Shown: in pieces, positions 1-8,153 of the stretch
How the letters are laid out: each line of letters opens with the position of its first letter
How positions within the stretch are numbered: the stretch's first letter is position 1
NCBI RefSeq assembly: GCF_009901955.1
Contig: NZ_WUTS01000001.1
Coordinates: forward strand, 1,399,666-1,463,665
DNA from: Halomonas icarae
Lineage (GTDB): Bacteria > Pseudomonadota > Gammaproteobacteria > Pseudomonadales > Halomonadaceae
Length of the DNA: 64,000 nucleotides
Direction of reading: 5' to 3'
Position numbers and translations under genes: made by a program
The notes under the pieces: model-generated
What the model saw: the letters and a program-made list of their open reading frames with translations, nothing else
Told to the model about the DNA's origin: nothing
Database searches by the model: none

Positions 1-1220
1 CCGACATGATTCTGCGGCCCGAGGATGGTACTGCCTTCCTGGACCCCTTCACCGAAGACGCCACCCTGGTGCTGCGCTGTGATGTCATCGAGCCGGCCAC
101 CATGCAGGGCTATGACCGCGACCCGCGCTCCATCGCCAAGCGCGCCGAGGCCTATCTGCAGTCCACTGGCATGGGCGACACCGCCTTCTTCGGTCCGGAG
201 CCCGAGTTCTTTATCTTCGATGAGGTGCACTGGAAGGCCGATCCCGAAGGTGCCATGTACAGGATCACCTCCGAGGAGGGTGCCTGGGCTACCGATCGTC
301 AGGTCGAGGGGGGCAACCTGGCCCACCGGCCGCGGGTCAAGGGTGGCTACTTCCCGGTGCCGCCGGTGGACAGCTTCCACGATATTCGCGGTGCCATGTG
401 TAACACCCTGGAGGCGATCGGCCAGAGCGTCGAGGTGCACCACCACGAGGTGGCCAATGCCGGTCAGAACGAGATCGGGGTCAAGTTCAACACCCTGGTC
501 AAGAAGGCCGACGAGGTCCAGGAGATGAAGTACGTGATCCACAACGTGGCTCACGCCTACGGCAAGACCGCGACCTTCATGCCCAAGCCGGTGGTGGGCG
601 ACAACGGCAGCGGCATGCATGTGCACCAGTCCTTCTGGAAGGAGGGGGTCAACCAGTTCGCGGGCGACGAGTACGCCGGTCTCTCCGAGATGGCGCTCTA
701 CTACATCGGCGGCATCATCAAGCACGCGCGTGCCCTGAACGCCTTTACCAACGCGTCCACCAACTCCTACAAGCGTCTGGTGCCGGGCTTCGAGGCGCCG
801 GTCATGCTGGCCTACAGCGCCCGCAACCGTTCGGCCTCCATCCGTATCCCCTACACCGCCAGCCCCAAGGGCAAGCGTGTCGAGCTGCGTTTCCCCGACC
901 CGACCGCCAACCCCTACCTGTGCTTCGCGGCGATGCTGATGGCCGGGATCGATGGCATCAAGAACAAGATCCACCCCGGCGATGCCATGGACAAGAACCT
1001 CTATGATCTGCCGCCGGAAGAGGGGAAGAAGGTGCCGACCGTGGCCCATAGCCTCGACCAGGCCCTGGAAGCGCTGGAAAATGACCGCGCCTTCCTGACC
1101 GAGGGCGGTGTGTTCACCGATGACATGATCGATGCCTATATCGAGCTCAAGAGGGAGGACGTGGATCGTCTGCGCATGGCGACTCATCCGATCGAGTTCG
1201 ACATGTACTATAGCTGTTAA
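1..1220 (+). CDS. glnA: Glutamine synthetase type I, 5'-truncated by window edge
   Basis: This enzyme makes glutamine from glutamate, ammonia and ATP in the cytoplasm. The visible frame enters the window already open, and about 65 N-terminal residues of the usual 468 lie upstream. The internal ATG at position 6 is therefore not the start. The ATP and metal-binding stretch FGPEPEFF, the glutamate-binding GSGMHVHQS segment, [13 protein letters not shown] and RIP are all present. The adenylylation-site loop [10 protein letters not shown] is intact, so activity is probably controlled by GlnE. The DUF4124 gene and ntrBC follow downstream, an order also seen in pseudomonads. Identification is certain; only the missing 5' end and its promoter cannot be judged. 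Confidence 0.97.
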   Translation, partial: DMILRPEDGTAFLDPFTEDATLVLRCDVIEPATMQGYDRDPRSIAKRAEAYLQSTGMGDTAFFGPEPEFFIFDEVHWKADPEGAMYRITSEEGAWATDRQVEGGNLAHRPRVKGGYFPVPPVDSFHDIRGAMCNTLEAIGQSVEVHHHEVANAGQNEIGVKFNTLVKKADEVQEMKYVIHNVAHAYGKTATFMPKPVVGDNGSGMHVHQSFWKEGVNQFAGDEYAGLSEMALYYIGGIIKHARALNAFTNASTNSYKRLVPGFEAPVMLAYSARNRSASIRIPYTASPKGKRVELRFPDPTANPYLCFAAMLMAGIDGIKNKIHPGDAMDKNLYDLPPEEGKKVPTVAHSLDQALEALENDRAFLTEGGVFTDDMIDAYIELKREDVDRLRMATHPIEFDMYYSC

Positions 1221-1245
1221 CGACGGCTGTTAACGACGGCTGTTA
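1213..1245. repeat. 13-bp direct repeat across the glnA stop codon
   Basis: The unit GCTGTTAACGACG occurs twice in tandem, followed by a third partial copy (GCTGTTA). It begins inside the last codons of glnA and includes the TAA stop, so each copy repeats a stop triplet. It looks like replication slippage and has no evident function. Confidence 0.6.
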
Positions 1246-1315
1246 GCTATGCAGTGCAGCCGTTGACCACGCATTGTAGCCATTGATAAGAGCCCGCGGG
1301 CTCTGATTCGACCTG

Positions 1316-1349
1316 CGCAAGCGGCGCGCCTTCGGGCGTGCCGCTTGCG
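1316..1349 (+). terminator. Strong hairpin downstream of glnA
   Basis: Arms 1316-1330 and 1335-1349 pair over 15 bases with one G-U pair and enclose a TTCG tetraloop, a very stable configuration. It lies between the convergent glnA and ZIP genes. No clear T-run follows on either side, so it may be a processing or 3'-stabilising hairpin as well as a terminator. Confidence 0.55.
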
Positions 1350-1388
1350 TTATCACGGGTCCAATGCCGTGGTCTTAATACCGTGGGC

Positions 1389-2105
1389 TCAGTGGATCAG
1401 CATATGGCCCATGATGCCGAGGGCGAAGCCGAGCACCGCGCCGAGAGGAGGGCCCCAGTGGCGCTCGAGTCTGGCCTGGGGGGCCAGATCCTGGAACACC
1501 GAGTAGAGGATGCCGCCGGCGGCAAACAGCATGATGGCGGCGACGACCGAGGGGTAGTCGGCCAGCCACCAGAACCCACCGAGGCCGGCGAGTGGTCCCA
1601 GCCAGGCCATGGTGAAGAACATCCCGACCAGGCGGCGTGCTGAATAGGCGGTGCTCTGGCGAAGCTCATGATAGGCGTTGAAGCCTTCCGGCAGATTCTG
1701 CAGCGCCATCAGGCCGGCCAGCAGCATGCCCCCGCTGCTGCCGTAGGCGAATGCGGCCCCCAGTGCCAGCGCCTCGGGCACGAAGTCGGCGAGCATGGCG
1801 GCAAGCTGGCTGGCCGAGGAGCCGCTGCGCGCCAGCATCACATCCAGTGCCATGAAGGCAATGCCGCCAGCCAGAAACCAGGCGGCAGCGCTTCCCAGGG
1901 AGAGATCCGGCAGGCTATCGGGCACCAATACCAGGGCCACTGCCGAGAGCAGTGCCCCGCCACCGAAGGCGATGATGCCATGGCGCAGCTCGCTCTCGAG
2001 CCACGGGATATCGATACGCTCCTTCCAGGCCGCCCAGGCGCCGACCGGCATCGCCATGCCCGCCATCAACGTCAGCACCACCACCGCTTGCCAGTTGTCC
2101 ACCAT
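1389..2105 (-). CDS. ZIP-family divalent metal transporter-like membrane protein
   Basis: This 238-residue polytopic inner-membrane protein resembles ZIP zinc/iron permeases. It has about seven or eight hydrophobic segments. The signature segment reads LMALQNLPEGFNAYHEL, matching the N-x-PEG motif of ZIP helix 4, although the usual first histidine is replaced by glutamine. I chose the ATG at 2105 because AAGGAGA sits five bases upstream. The frame stays open to 2768 but would run through the opposite DUF4124 gene. Metal import is the family role; substrate and direction cannot be read from the sequence. It is convergent with glnA and divergent from the DUF4124 gene. Confidence 0.8.
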   Translation of the reverse strand: MVDNWQAVVVLTLMAGMAMPVGAWAAWKERIDIPWLESELRHGIIAFGGGALLSAVALVLVPDSLPDLSLGSAAAWFLAGGIAFMALDVMLARSGSSASQLAAMLADFVPEALALGAAFAYGSSGGMLLAGLMALQNLPEGFNAYHELRQSTAYSARRLVGMFFTMAWLGPLAGLGGFWWLADYPSVVAAIMLFAAGGILYSVFQDLAPQARLERHWGPPLGAVLGFALGIMGHMLIH

Positions 2106-2270
2106 CGGTCTCCTTGGACTGTCGTTTGAATAAGCCATCCTAGGACGAAGCCTCGCCGCTCGGCCAGTTGCCGCTGGCGCTGGGGCATCGGGCCTGCTTA
2201 TGATGTGACCTATATTACCGGTAGGCGGCGGGTTGCCGGCGATCGACTCTTTGGCAAGGCGGAGAACTCC

Positions 2271-2831
2271 ATGGGCAAAACGGTCCTGACCCTTATGCTG
2301 GCACTGGGCGTAACACTGACGGCCTACGGCCAGACCATCTATCGCACCACGGATGCCCAGGGGAATGTAGTATTCACCGACGATCCCGATGTGGGCGGCG
2401 AACAGGTGGAGCTGGCCCCGGTGACGGTGGTCCCGGCGCGGGGGAGTGCAGACGCCGGCCAGGTCGCGCCGCGCCGCGATAGTGCGCCCGCGACGTCCCG
2501 TCCGGGGCAGCCCTTCATGCCCTATGACAGCTTCCGTATCATCTCCCCGACCCATGAGCAGGCCTTTCCGGTAGGCGTGGCGGGCAATGTCGCCGTGGAT
2601 CTGGGGATCTCGCCCGACCTGCGCGAGGATCATCGCGTCAGGCTGCTGGTGGATGGCCAGATCAGCCAGTCGGCGATGCATACCTCGGCCTTCATGGTGC
2701 CCAACATGAACCCCGGTGAGCACGTGCTGCAGGCCGAGCTGCTGGATGCCCAAGGTGGGATTCGCCATCGCACCTCACCGGTGACGATCTATGTGCTGCG
2801 CGCCAACGTGAATCGCCAACCCAATGGCTGA
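2271..2831 (+). CDS. DUF4124 domain protein, exported
   Basis: The start at 2271 has GGAG six bases upstream. The first 20 or so residues (MGKTVLTLMLALGV...AYG) form a signal peptide, so the protein is probably periplasmic. Residues 22-60 are the DUF4124 domain (IYRTTDAQGNVVFTDDP), a small beta-rich module common in proteobacterial envelope proteins. The C-terminal half from about residue 85 (FRIISPTHEQAFP) looks like an immunoglobulin-like fold ending in VTIYVLRA. A DUF4124 gene between glnA and ntrB is also found in pseudomonads. Its biochemical role is unknown and nothing here reveals it. Confidence 0.8.
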   Translation: MGKTVLTLMLALGVTLTAYGQTIYRTTDAQGNVVFTDDPDVGGEQVELAPVTVVPARGSADAGQVAPRRDSAPATSRPGQPFMPYDSFRIISPTHEQAFPVGVAGNVAVDLGISPDLREDHRVRLLVDGQISQSAMHTSAFMVPNMNPGEHVLQAELLDAQGGIRHRTSPVTIYVLRANVNRQPNG

Positions 2832-2994
2832 CGACCCTTTCGGGCGTCCCTGTCTCTTCCTGTCATGACACTGTCTCCCTCCTGATCAACGCCTGCCGAT
2901 GAGAGGGGGGCGGTGTGTCCCGCTGTCACGATCCACGCAATCTCCATCCCCGCTGTCTCGCTTGTCGCCGGGGGCGGTGCAGGGCGCCACAAGA

Positions 2995-3011
2995 TGCACT
3001 AATTTGGTGCA
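2995..3011 (+). promoter_or_regulatory. NtrC binding site upstream of ntrBC
   Basis: TGCACTAATTTGGTGCA matches the NtrC enhancer consensus (TGCAC and GGTGCA half sites with correct spacing). A further GGTGCA half site lies at 2976-2981. The site is about 75-90 bp upstream of the predicted sigma54 start, a usual enhancer distance. It implies nitrogen-responsive autoregulation of ntrBC. The 303-bp gap between the DUF4124 gene and ntrB holds this site and the promoter below and no other gene that I can see. Confidence 0.75.
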
Positions 3012-3061
3012 TATATGGCACGTCTCGTCCCGTCATAAGCGCGGCCAGAGGGGCTCGCGCC

Positions 3062-3077
3062 TGGCCCGCTTCTTGCT
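3062..3077 (+). promoter_or_regulatory. Sigma54 (-24/-12) promoter for ntrBC
   Basis: TGGCCCGCTTCTTGCT fits the RpoN consensus TGGCACG-N4-TTGCW. The invariant GG (3063-3064) and GC (3075-3076) are exactly 12 bp apart. Transcription would start near 3088, about 47 bp before ntrB. The upstream NtrC site supports the call. Confidence 0.7.
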
Positions 3078-3134
3078 TCATCTAGATGTCCCTCTTGCAT
3101 AAGCCCCTCTTGCACAAGCTGACCCGGAACCGAT

Positions 3135-4193
3135 ATGGCCGCTGCGATGTACCAACGCCTGATGGAACACCTCTCCACTGCCGTGCTGCTGCTGGATGGC
3201 GAGCTCAGGGTGACATGGATGAATCCCGCCGCCGAGGCGCTGCTTTCTGTGAGCCTCAGCCGGGTTCGGGGGAGCACGCTCTGTTCGTCGATGGAGCAGG
3301 AGGATGGGATGGAGGCGGTGCTTACCAAGGCGCTGGACGCCTGCCACCCCTTCACTCGCCGTGAGGCGCGCCTGGTGCTGTTGGGAGGCGAGCCACTGAC
3401 CGTGGACTTTACCGCCACTCCCCTCGCCGAGGACGAACTGCTGCTGGAGGTGGAGCCCCGCGATCGGCTGATTCGTATCTCCCGGGAAGAGGCGCTGATG
3501 ACCCGCCAGGAAACCGTCAAGGTGTTGACTCGTGGGCTGGCCCACGAGGTCAAGAATCCGCTGGGGGGCATTCGTGGCGCGGCTCAGCTGCTGGAGCGCG
3601 ATCTGGAGAACCCGGCGCATCATGAGTTCACGCGCATCATCATCGAGGAGGTGGATCGCCTGCGCGATCTGGTCGACTCCATGCTGGGGCCCAACCGGGT
3701 GGCCCGGCACGAGCCTCTCAACATCCACAAGGTGCTGGAGCGGGTCCGCACCCTGGTGCTTGCCGAGCATCCCGGGGTGCGCATCGAGCGTGACTACGAC
3801 CCCAGTCTGCCGGATCTCTCCGCCGACGAGGCGCAGCTGATTCAGGCGGTACTCAATGTGGCGCGCAATGCCATGGAGGCGATGCACGAGGCGGCCACCC
3901 CCGAACCACGCCTGCGGTTGCGCACCCGGGCGCGTCGTCAGTTCACCCTGGGCGCCGAGCGGCATCGGCTGGTGTGCGAGGTGGCGATCATCGATAACGG
4001 ACCGGGCATCGCCGAGGCGCTGCAGGAGACACTCTTCTATCCCATGGTGTCGGGACGTGCCGGGGGCAGCGGTCTGGGGCTCTCCATCGCCCAGGGCATC
4101 CTGCATCAGCACCAGGGGCTGATCGAGTGCGCCTCGGCGCCGGGCCATACCGAATTCCGACTGCTTATTCCTCTGGAGACGCGCCATGACTGA
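3135..4193 (+). CDS. ntrB: Nitrogen regulation sensor histidine kinase NtrB (GlnL)
   Basis: NtrB phosphorylates or dephosphorylates NtrC according to the PII (GlnB) signal. The protein is soluble, 352 residues, with no membrane segment, as expected. Residues 5-110 form a PAS domain. The H-box is GLAHEVKNPLGG with phospho-acceptor His137. The ATPase domain shows the N-box (NVARNAMEAM), G1 (DNGPGIAEAL) and G2 (GGSGLGLSIAQ). A second ATG five codons in (MYQRL) is an alternative start. The gene overlaps ntrC by 8 bp, so the two are translationally coupled. A sigma54 promoter and NtrC site precede it. Confidence 0.96.
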   Translation: MAAAMYQRLMEHLSTAVLLLDGELRVTWMNPAAEALLSVSLSRVRGSTLCSSMEQEDGMEAVLTKALDACHPFTRREARLVLLGGEPLTVDFTATPLAEDELLLEVEPRDRLIRISREEALMTRQETVKVLTRGLAHEVKNPLGGIRGAAQLLERDLENPAHHEFTRIIIEEVDRLRDLVDSMLGPNRVARHEPLNIHKVLERVRTLVLAEHPGVRIERDYDPSLPDLSADEAQLIQAVLNVARNAMEAMHEAATPEPRLRLRTRARRQFTLGAERHRLVCEVAIIDNGPGIAEALQETLFYPMVSGRAGGSGLGLSIAQGILHQHQGLIECASAPGHTEFRLLIPLETRHD

Positions 4194-5601
4194 CGTTGCA
4201 CGCGTGACGGTTGTCGATGACGACCGTGCCATCCGCTGGGTGCTGGAGCGCGCCCTGGCTCAACCCGACCTCGAGGTGGAGTGTCATGAACGTGCCGACT
4301 CGGCGATCGAGCGCCTGCTGGCCGACCCTCCAGACGTGCTGATGACCGATATCCGCATGCCGGGTATCGATGGTCTCGACCTGATGGCCAGGGTACGCGA
4401 GACGCATCCAGAACTGCCGGTGATCGTGATGACCGCCCACTCAGACCTGGACAGTGCCGTGGCCTCCTATCAGGGCGGAGCCTTCGAGTATCTACCCAAG
4501 CCCTTCGATGTCGACGAGGCGTTGGCCTTGGTGCGCCGTGCGGTGGCCCATGCCCGCGAGCGCCGCAGGCCGATCAGTGTCCCGGAGGGGTTGGATGCCG
4601 AGATCATCGGCGAGGCGCCGGCCATGCAGGAGGTGTTCCGCGCCATCGGGCGGCTCTCCCACTCGCCCATCACGGTGCTGATCAATGGTGAGTCGGGCAC
4701 CGGCAAGGAGCGCGTTGCCCGGGCACTGCATCAGCATAGTCCGCGCACGGACAAGCCCTTCGTCGCACTGAACATGGCGGCGATTCCCCACGACCTGATT
4801 GAGTCCGAGCTGTTCGGTCATGAGAAGGGAGCCTTTACCGGGGCGACCGCAAGCCGGCAGGGCCGTTTCGAGCAGGCCGACGGGGGCAGCCTGTTTCTCG
4901 ACGAGATCGGCGATATGCCCGCCGAGGCTCAGACTCGGCTGCTGCGCGTGCTGGCCGACGGTGAGTTCTATCGGGTGGGCGGGCATACTCCGGTAAAAGT
5001 GGATGTGCGCATCATCGCCGCCACGCATCAGGATCTGGAGCGGCTGGTAGAGGAGGGGCACTTCCGCGAGGACCTGTTTCATCGGCTCAATGTGATTCGT
5101 GTGCATCTGCCGCGGCTGGCTGAGCGTCGCGAGGATATCCCGCAATTGACGCGCCACTTCCTGGCCGAGGCGGCCAGGGAGATGGCAACCGACGTCAAGG
5201 TGCTGACCCCCGAGGCGGAGCGCTATCTGGCGCGACTGCCCTGGCCCGGTAACGTGCGCCAGCTGGAGAATACCTGCCGCTGGCTGACGGTGATGGCGTC
5301 GGGGCGCGAAATTCTCTGCGAGGATCTGCCACCGGAGCTGCGCCAGACGAACGAGGAGAGGCTCAGTGCCGGCGACGACTGGCGTGATGCCTTTCGCGAC
5401 TGGGCCGACCATGCCCTGGCCGCCGGCCATACGCACCTTCTGGAGGAAGCCGTCCCCGACTTCGAGCGTATCCTGATAGAGACCGCGCTCAAGCATACCG
5501 GTGGGCGAAAGGGAGAGGCCGCCGAACTGCTGGGCTGGGGCCGCAACACGCTCACCCGCAAGCTCAAGACGCTGCTGCCGGCGCTGGCCGAGGGGGAGTG
5601 A
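4186..5601 (+). CDS. ntrC: Nitrogen regulation response regulator NtrC (GlnG)
   Basis: This sigma54-dependent enhancer-binding activator is 471 residues long. The receiver domain (1-120) carries the acidic pocket (DDD at 11-13) and phospho-acceptor Asp55 in MTDIRMPG. The AAA+ domain has the Walker A motif GESGTGKE from residue 168, the sigma54-contacting GAFTGA loop at 215-220, Walker B LFLDEIGDMP and the R-finger region. The C-terminal Fis-type helix-turn-helix is around 442-465 (KGEAAELLGWGRNTLTRKL). All functional motifs are intact. It is coupled to ntrB and probably activates both its own operon and glnA. Confidence 0.97.
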   Translation: MTDVARVTVVDDDRAIRWVLERALAQPDLEVECHERADSAIERLLADPPDVLMTDIRMPGIDGLDLMARVRETHPELPVIVMTAHSDLDSAVASYQGGAFEYLPKPFDVDEALALVRRAVAHARERRRPISVPEGLDAEIIGEAPAMQEVFRAIGRLSHSPITVLINGESGTGKERVARALHQHSPRTDKPFVALNMAAIPHDLIESELFGHEKGAFTGATASRQGRFEQADGGSLFLDEIGDMPAEAQTRLLRVLADGEFYRVGGHTPVKVDVRIIAATHQDLERLVEEGHFREDLFHRLNVIRVHLPRLAERREDIPQLTRHFLAEAAREMATDVKVLTPEAERYLARLPWPGNVRQLENTCRWLTVMASGREILCEDLPPELRQTNEERLSAGDDWRDAFRDWADHALAAGHTHLLEEAVPDFERILIETALKHTGGRKGEAAELLGWGRNTLTRKLKTLLPALAEGE

Positions 5602-5620
5602 GCCGCGGAGCCGCGCGGCT
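5601..5620 (+). terminator. Short hairpin after ntrC
   Basis: A 7-bp stem (AGCCGCG at 5601-5607 with CGCGGCT at 5614-5620) begins at the last base of the ntrC stop codon. There is no T-run, so it is only a possible terminator. Confidence 0.35.
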
Positions 5621-5630
5621 ATACGGCGTT

Positions 5631-5689
5631 AAAAATCGACTCGAAGTGCTCATTTACACTCCGTAACCTTCGTCTTTTCGCCGATTTTT
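5631..5689. repeat. Imperfect intergenic inverted repeat element
   Basis: AAAAATCG (5631-5638) and CGATTTTT (5682-5689) are inverted arms around a 43-base interior, and similarity continues a few bases outward. The 300-bp gap between ntrC and the lyase gene contains this element and no gene. The interior (CTCATTTACACTCCG) and the flank (TTGTCTGACCTTCGCTCG) look like a dispersed palindromic repeat found in several gammaproteobacteria, but this is recollection and only one copy is in the window. It may be a REP-like element or a 3'-end structure. Confidence 0.4.
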
Positions 5690-5901
5690 GGCCTTGTCTG
5701 ACCTTCGCTCGTCGACTCTTCAGGCAAAGCCTAGCGACAGGTGGATAGGGGTTTCCGTGTCAAGAGGTAATGACCTTGTCAATAGGTAATGGATGAAAGA
5801 AATGTAAGTTTATTGCCATGGGTATAGGACGAAAGGTGCATTGTTAAGGCCTGGCACTCTCATTAGCGTATATAAGATTGCATTGATTCAGCAGGTCTGC
5901 C

Positions 5902-6852
5902 ATGTCCGCTCTTGCCCCGCCACCTCGGCACATTCACATTACCGAGGTGGGATTACGCGATGGTCTACAGAATGAGCCGGTGGTATTGAGCACCGAGCAG
6001 AAGCTGTCATTGGCTCGTGCTCTGGTGGATGCCGGCGTACACGAATTCGAGGTCAGCTCCTTCGTCAGTCCGCGGGCTGTGCCGGCGTTGGCCGATGCCG
6101 CCGAGGTGGTCGAGGCGCTGCGTGGTGTGGCTGGCCTCCATCTCTCGGCCCTGGTCCCCAATCTGCGTGGCGCCGAGCGTGCACTGGAAGCTGGCGTCGA
6201 CTCGGTGGTGCTGTTCGTCTCCGCTTCCGAGCGTCATAACGCCAAGAACGTCAACCGCAGCGTGGCGGCCTCACTCGAGGGGTTCGAGCAGGTGGCACGC
6301 CTGCTCGACGGAAGCAACGTGGCTCTCAGAGGCGCCATCGCTACCGCCTTCGGTTGCCCTTTTACGGGTAATGTCCCGGTCGAGTCGGTGACCGAGATCG
6401 CACGACGCTTCGCCGACCTGGGCGCAACGCACCTGTCTCTCGGCGATACTACCGGCATGGCGACGCCGCCGTTGGTCACCGAGCGTGTTACGCGGTTGCG
6501 AGAAGCGGCCCCGAACCTTCCGCTGACACTGCACTTTCACAATACTCGTGGCATCGGCCTGGCCAATGTCATGCAGGGGCTGGCACTCGGCGTGGACCGC
6601 TACGAGAGCTCCATCGGTGGCCTCGGCGGCTGTCCCTTTGCGCCGGGGGCCTCGGGCAATATCGCCACCGAGGACCTGGCCTATCTGCTCGAGGAGATGG
6701 GCCTGGAGACCGGCCTCGACCTGGAGGGGCTGATCGCCGCGGCGGGCCGTGCCAGCGAGCTGATGGGGCGGCGCCTGCCGGCCCAGGTCTCGCAAGCCGG
6801 CCCGCGCCTGGCTCTGAGCGATTGCAGTGCCGTACCTACCGCACAGGGATAA
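5902..6852 (+). CDS. Hydroxymethylglutaryl-CoA lyase-type enzyme
   Basis: Members of this DRE-TIM family cleave 3-hydroxy-3-methylglutaryl-CoA to acetyl-CoA and acetoacetate. The 316-residue length is typical. The N-terminal signature EVGLRDGLQNE carries catalytic Arg19 and metal ligand Asp20. HFHNTRG holds the metal-binding histidines. The glycine-rich loop GGLGGCPFAPGASGN carries catalytic Cys244. The stop codon overlaps the start of a class III CoA-transferase (TAATG), and a TTT transporter follows. The substrate may therefore be an imported acid activated by the transferase rather than a leucine breakdown product. A relative acting on citramalyl-CoA is possible. Family assignment is firm; the exact substrate is inferred. 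Confidence 0.88.
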   Translation: MSALAPPPRHIHITEVGLRDGLQNEPVVLSTEQKLSLARALVDAGVHEFEVSSFVSPRAVPALADAAEVVEALRGVAGLHLSALVPNLRGAERALEAGVDSVVLFVSASERHNAKNVNRSVAASLEGFEQVARLLDGSNVALRGAIATAFGCPFTGNVPVESVTEIARRFADLGATHLSLGDTTGMATPPLVTERVTRLREAAPNLPLTLHFHNTRGIGLANVMQGLALGVDRYESSIGGLGGCPFAPGASGNIATEDLAYLLEEMGLETGLDLEGLIAAAGRASELMGRRLPAQVSQAGPRLALSDCSAVPTAQG

Positions 6853-8063
6853 TGGCGAAAATGATTCCTACCTCCTCTCGTTCAACCGGCTCGCTTGCGG
6901 GCGTCCGCGTGATCGATCTGACCCGAGTGATCTCGGGGCCGTTCTGTACCCAGATCCTCGGCGATCACGGCGCCGACGTGATCAAGATCGAGCCGCCCGG
7001 CAAGGGCGACGTGGTGCGTCAGCAGGGCAATATGGTCAATGGCGAAAGCTGGTATTTCGCCCAGTTCAATCGCAACAAGCGCTCGCTTACACTCGATCTG
7101 CGCAGCGACGAAGGCAAGCAGATCCTGCATAGGCTGCTCGAGGATGCCGACGTGCTGGTGGAGAACTTCCGCCCCGGAGTGCTGAGCAAGATGGGGCTCG
7201 ACGACGACACCCTGCGCCAGCGTTATCCTCGGCTCGTGGTGGGTCGCATCAACGGTTTCGGCTCCAGCGGGCCCTATCGTGACCGCCCGGCCTACGACTT
7301 CATCGCCCAGGCCATGAGTGGCTTCATGGGCGTCAATGGCACCGCCACCGGCGAGCCGATGCGTGCGGCGCCGCCGATCAGCGATATGGTGGCCAGTCAG
7401 AACCTCGCCTTCGGGATCTGTGCGGCCCTGGTGCGTCGCGCTACCACTGGGCAGGGCGATATCGTCGAGACGGCCCTGACCAACGGTCTGATCGCCATGA
7501 TGGGCTATCTGGCGGCGGAGTACTTCGCCACCGACCGCGTGCCGGCCCGAACCGGCAACGATCACCCCATGCTCTATCCCTACGGACTATTTACCGCCCG
7601 TGATGGCGAGGTGGCGATTGCGCCCAGCAACGACACCATGGTCGAGCGTTTCCTCGGCGCACTGGACATGCTGTATCTGCTCGATGACGAGCGCTTCGCC
7701 GACAATCGTCAAAGGATGGCTCATCGCGAGCCGCTCCGCGAGATTCTCAATGCGGTCATCAAGACCCGGAGTGTCGACGAGTGGATCGAGCACTTCAATC
7801 GTGCGGGGGTTCCCTGTGGACGGGTGCATGACCTGCGCGAGACCTTTGATGACCCTCAGGTGCAGGCTCAGGAGATGCGCCTGGAGCTGACCCAGGCCTC
7901 TGGCCGGGTGCCCGTTACCGGCTTCCCGGTCAAGTTGCGTGAAGCGCCTGCGAGCCTCTACCACCCGGTGCCGCGGCTTGGCGAGCATACCGACGAGCTG
8001 CTGGCCGAGCTGGGTATCGAGGATGATGAACGAGCGACGCTTCGTGAGCGTCGCGTGATCTAA
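6852..8063 (+). CDS. Class III CoA-transferase (CaiB/BaiF family)
   Basis: These enzymes move CoA between carboxylic acids, typically from succinyl-CoA. The protein has 403 residues from the ATG at 6852, which overlaps the lyase stop by one base; an ATG at 6822 would extend into the lyase. Conserved blocks include RVIDLTRVISGPFCTQILGD, GADVIKIEPP, NKRSLTLDL, DVLVENFRPG and the C-terminal PRLGEHTDE. Asp178 (PPISDMV) aligns with the catalytic aspartate (Asp169) of formyl-CoA transferase. With the lyase upstream, it probably activates the same substrate as its CoA ester. Family is sure; acid specificity cannot be determined here. Confidence 0.9.
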   Translation: MAKMIPTSSRSTGSLAGVRVIDLTRVISGPFCTQILGDHGADVIKIEPPGKGDVVRQQGNMVNGESWYFAQFNRNKRSLTLDLRSDEGKQILHRLLEDADVLVENFRPGVLSKMGLDDDTLRQRYPRLVVGRINGFGSSGPYRDRPAYDFIAQAMSGFMGVNGTATGEPMRAAPPISDMVASQNLAFGICAALVRRATTGQGDIVETALTNGLIAMMGYLAAEYFATDRVPARTGNDHPMLYPYGLFTARDGEVAIAPSNDTMVERFLGALDMLYLLDDERFADNRQRMAHREPLREILNAVIKTRSVDEWIEHFNRAGVPCGRVHDLRETFDDPQVQAQEMRLELTQASGRVPVTGFPVKLREAPASLYHPVPRLGEHTDELLAELGIEDDERATLRERRVI

Positions 8064-8153
8064 CTCAGCGCTGTACTCAGCCGCCGTGCCGGCGGGAGAA
8101 CCGCAGGCAGGCCAATTGCGCCTGCCATAACAACAAGCAGGAGGAGCACACCA

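Noticed and set aside
5852..5867. Second sigma54-like element (TGGCACTCTCATTAGC) before the lyase gene
   Set aside because: The GG to GC spacing is 13 bp instead of the invariant 12, and no NtrC-like enhancer is visible nearby.
7482..7484. Apparent loss of the catalytic aspartate in the CoA-transferase (Asn211)
   Set aside because: Recalling the formyl-CoA transferase sequence places the catalytic aspartate at Asp178 here, which is intact; Asn211 is not the catalytic position.
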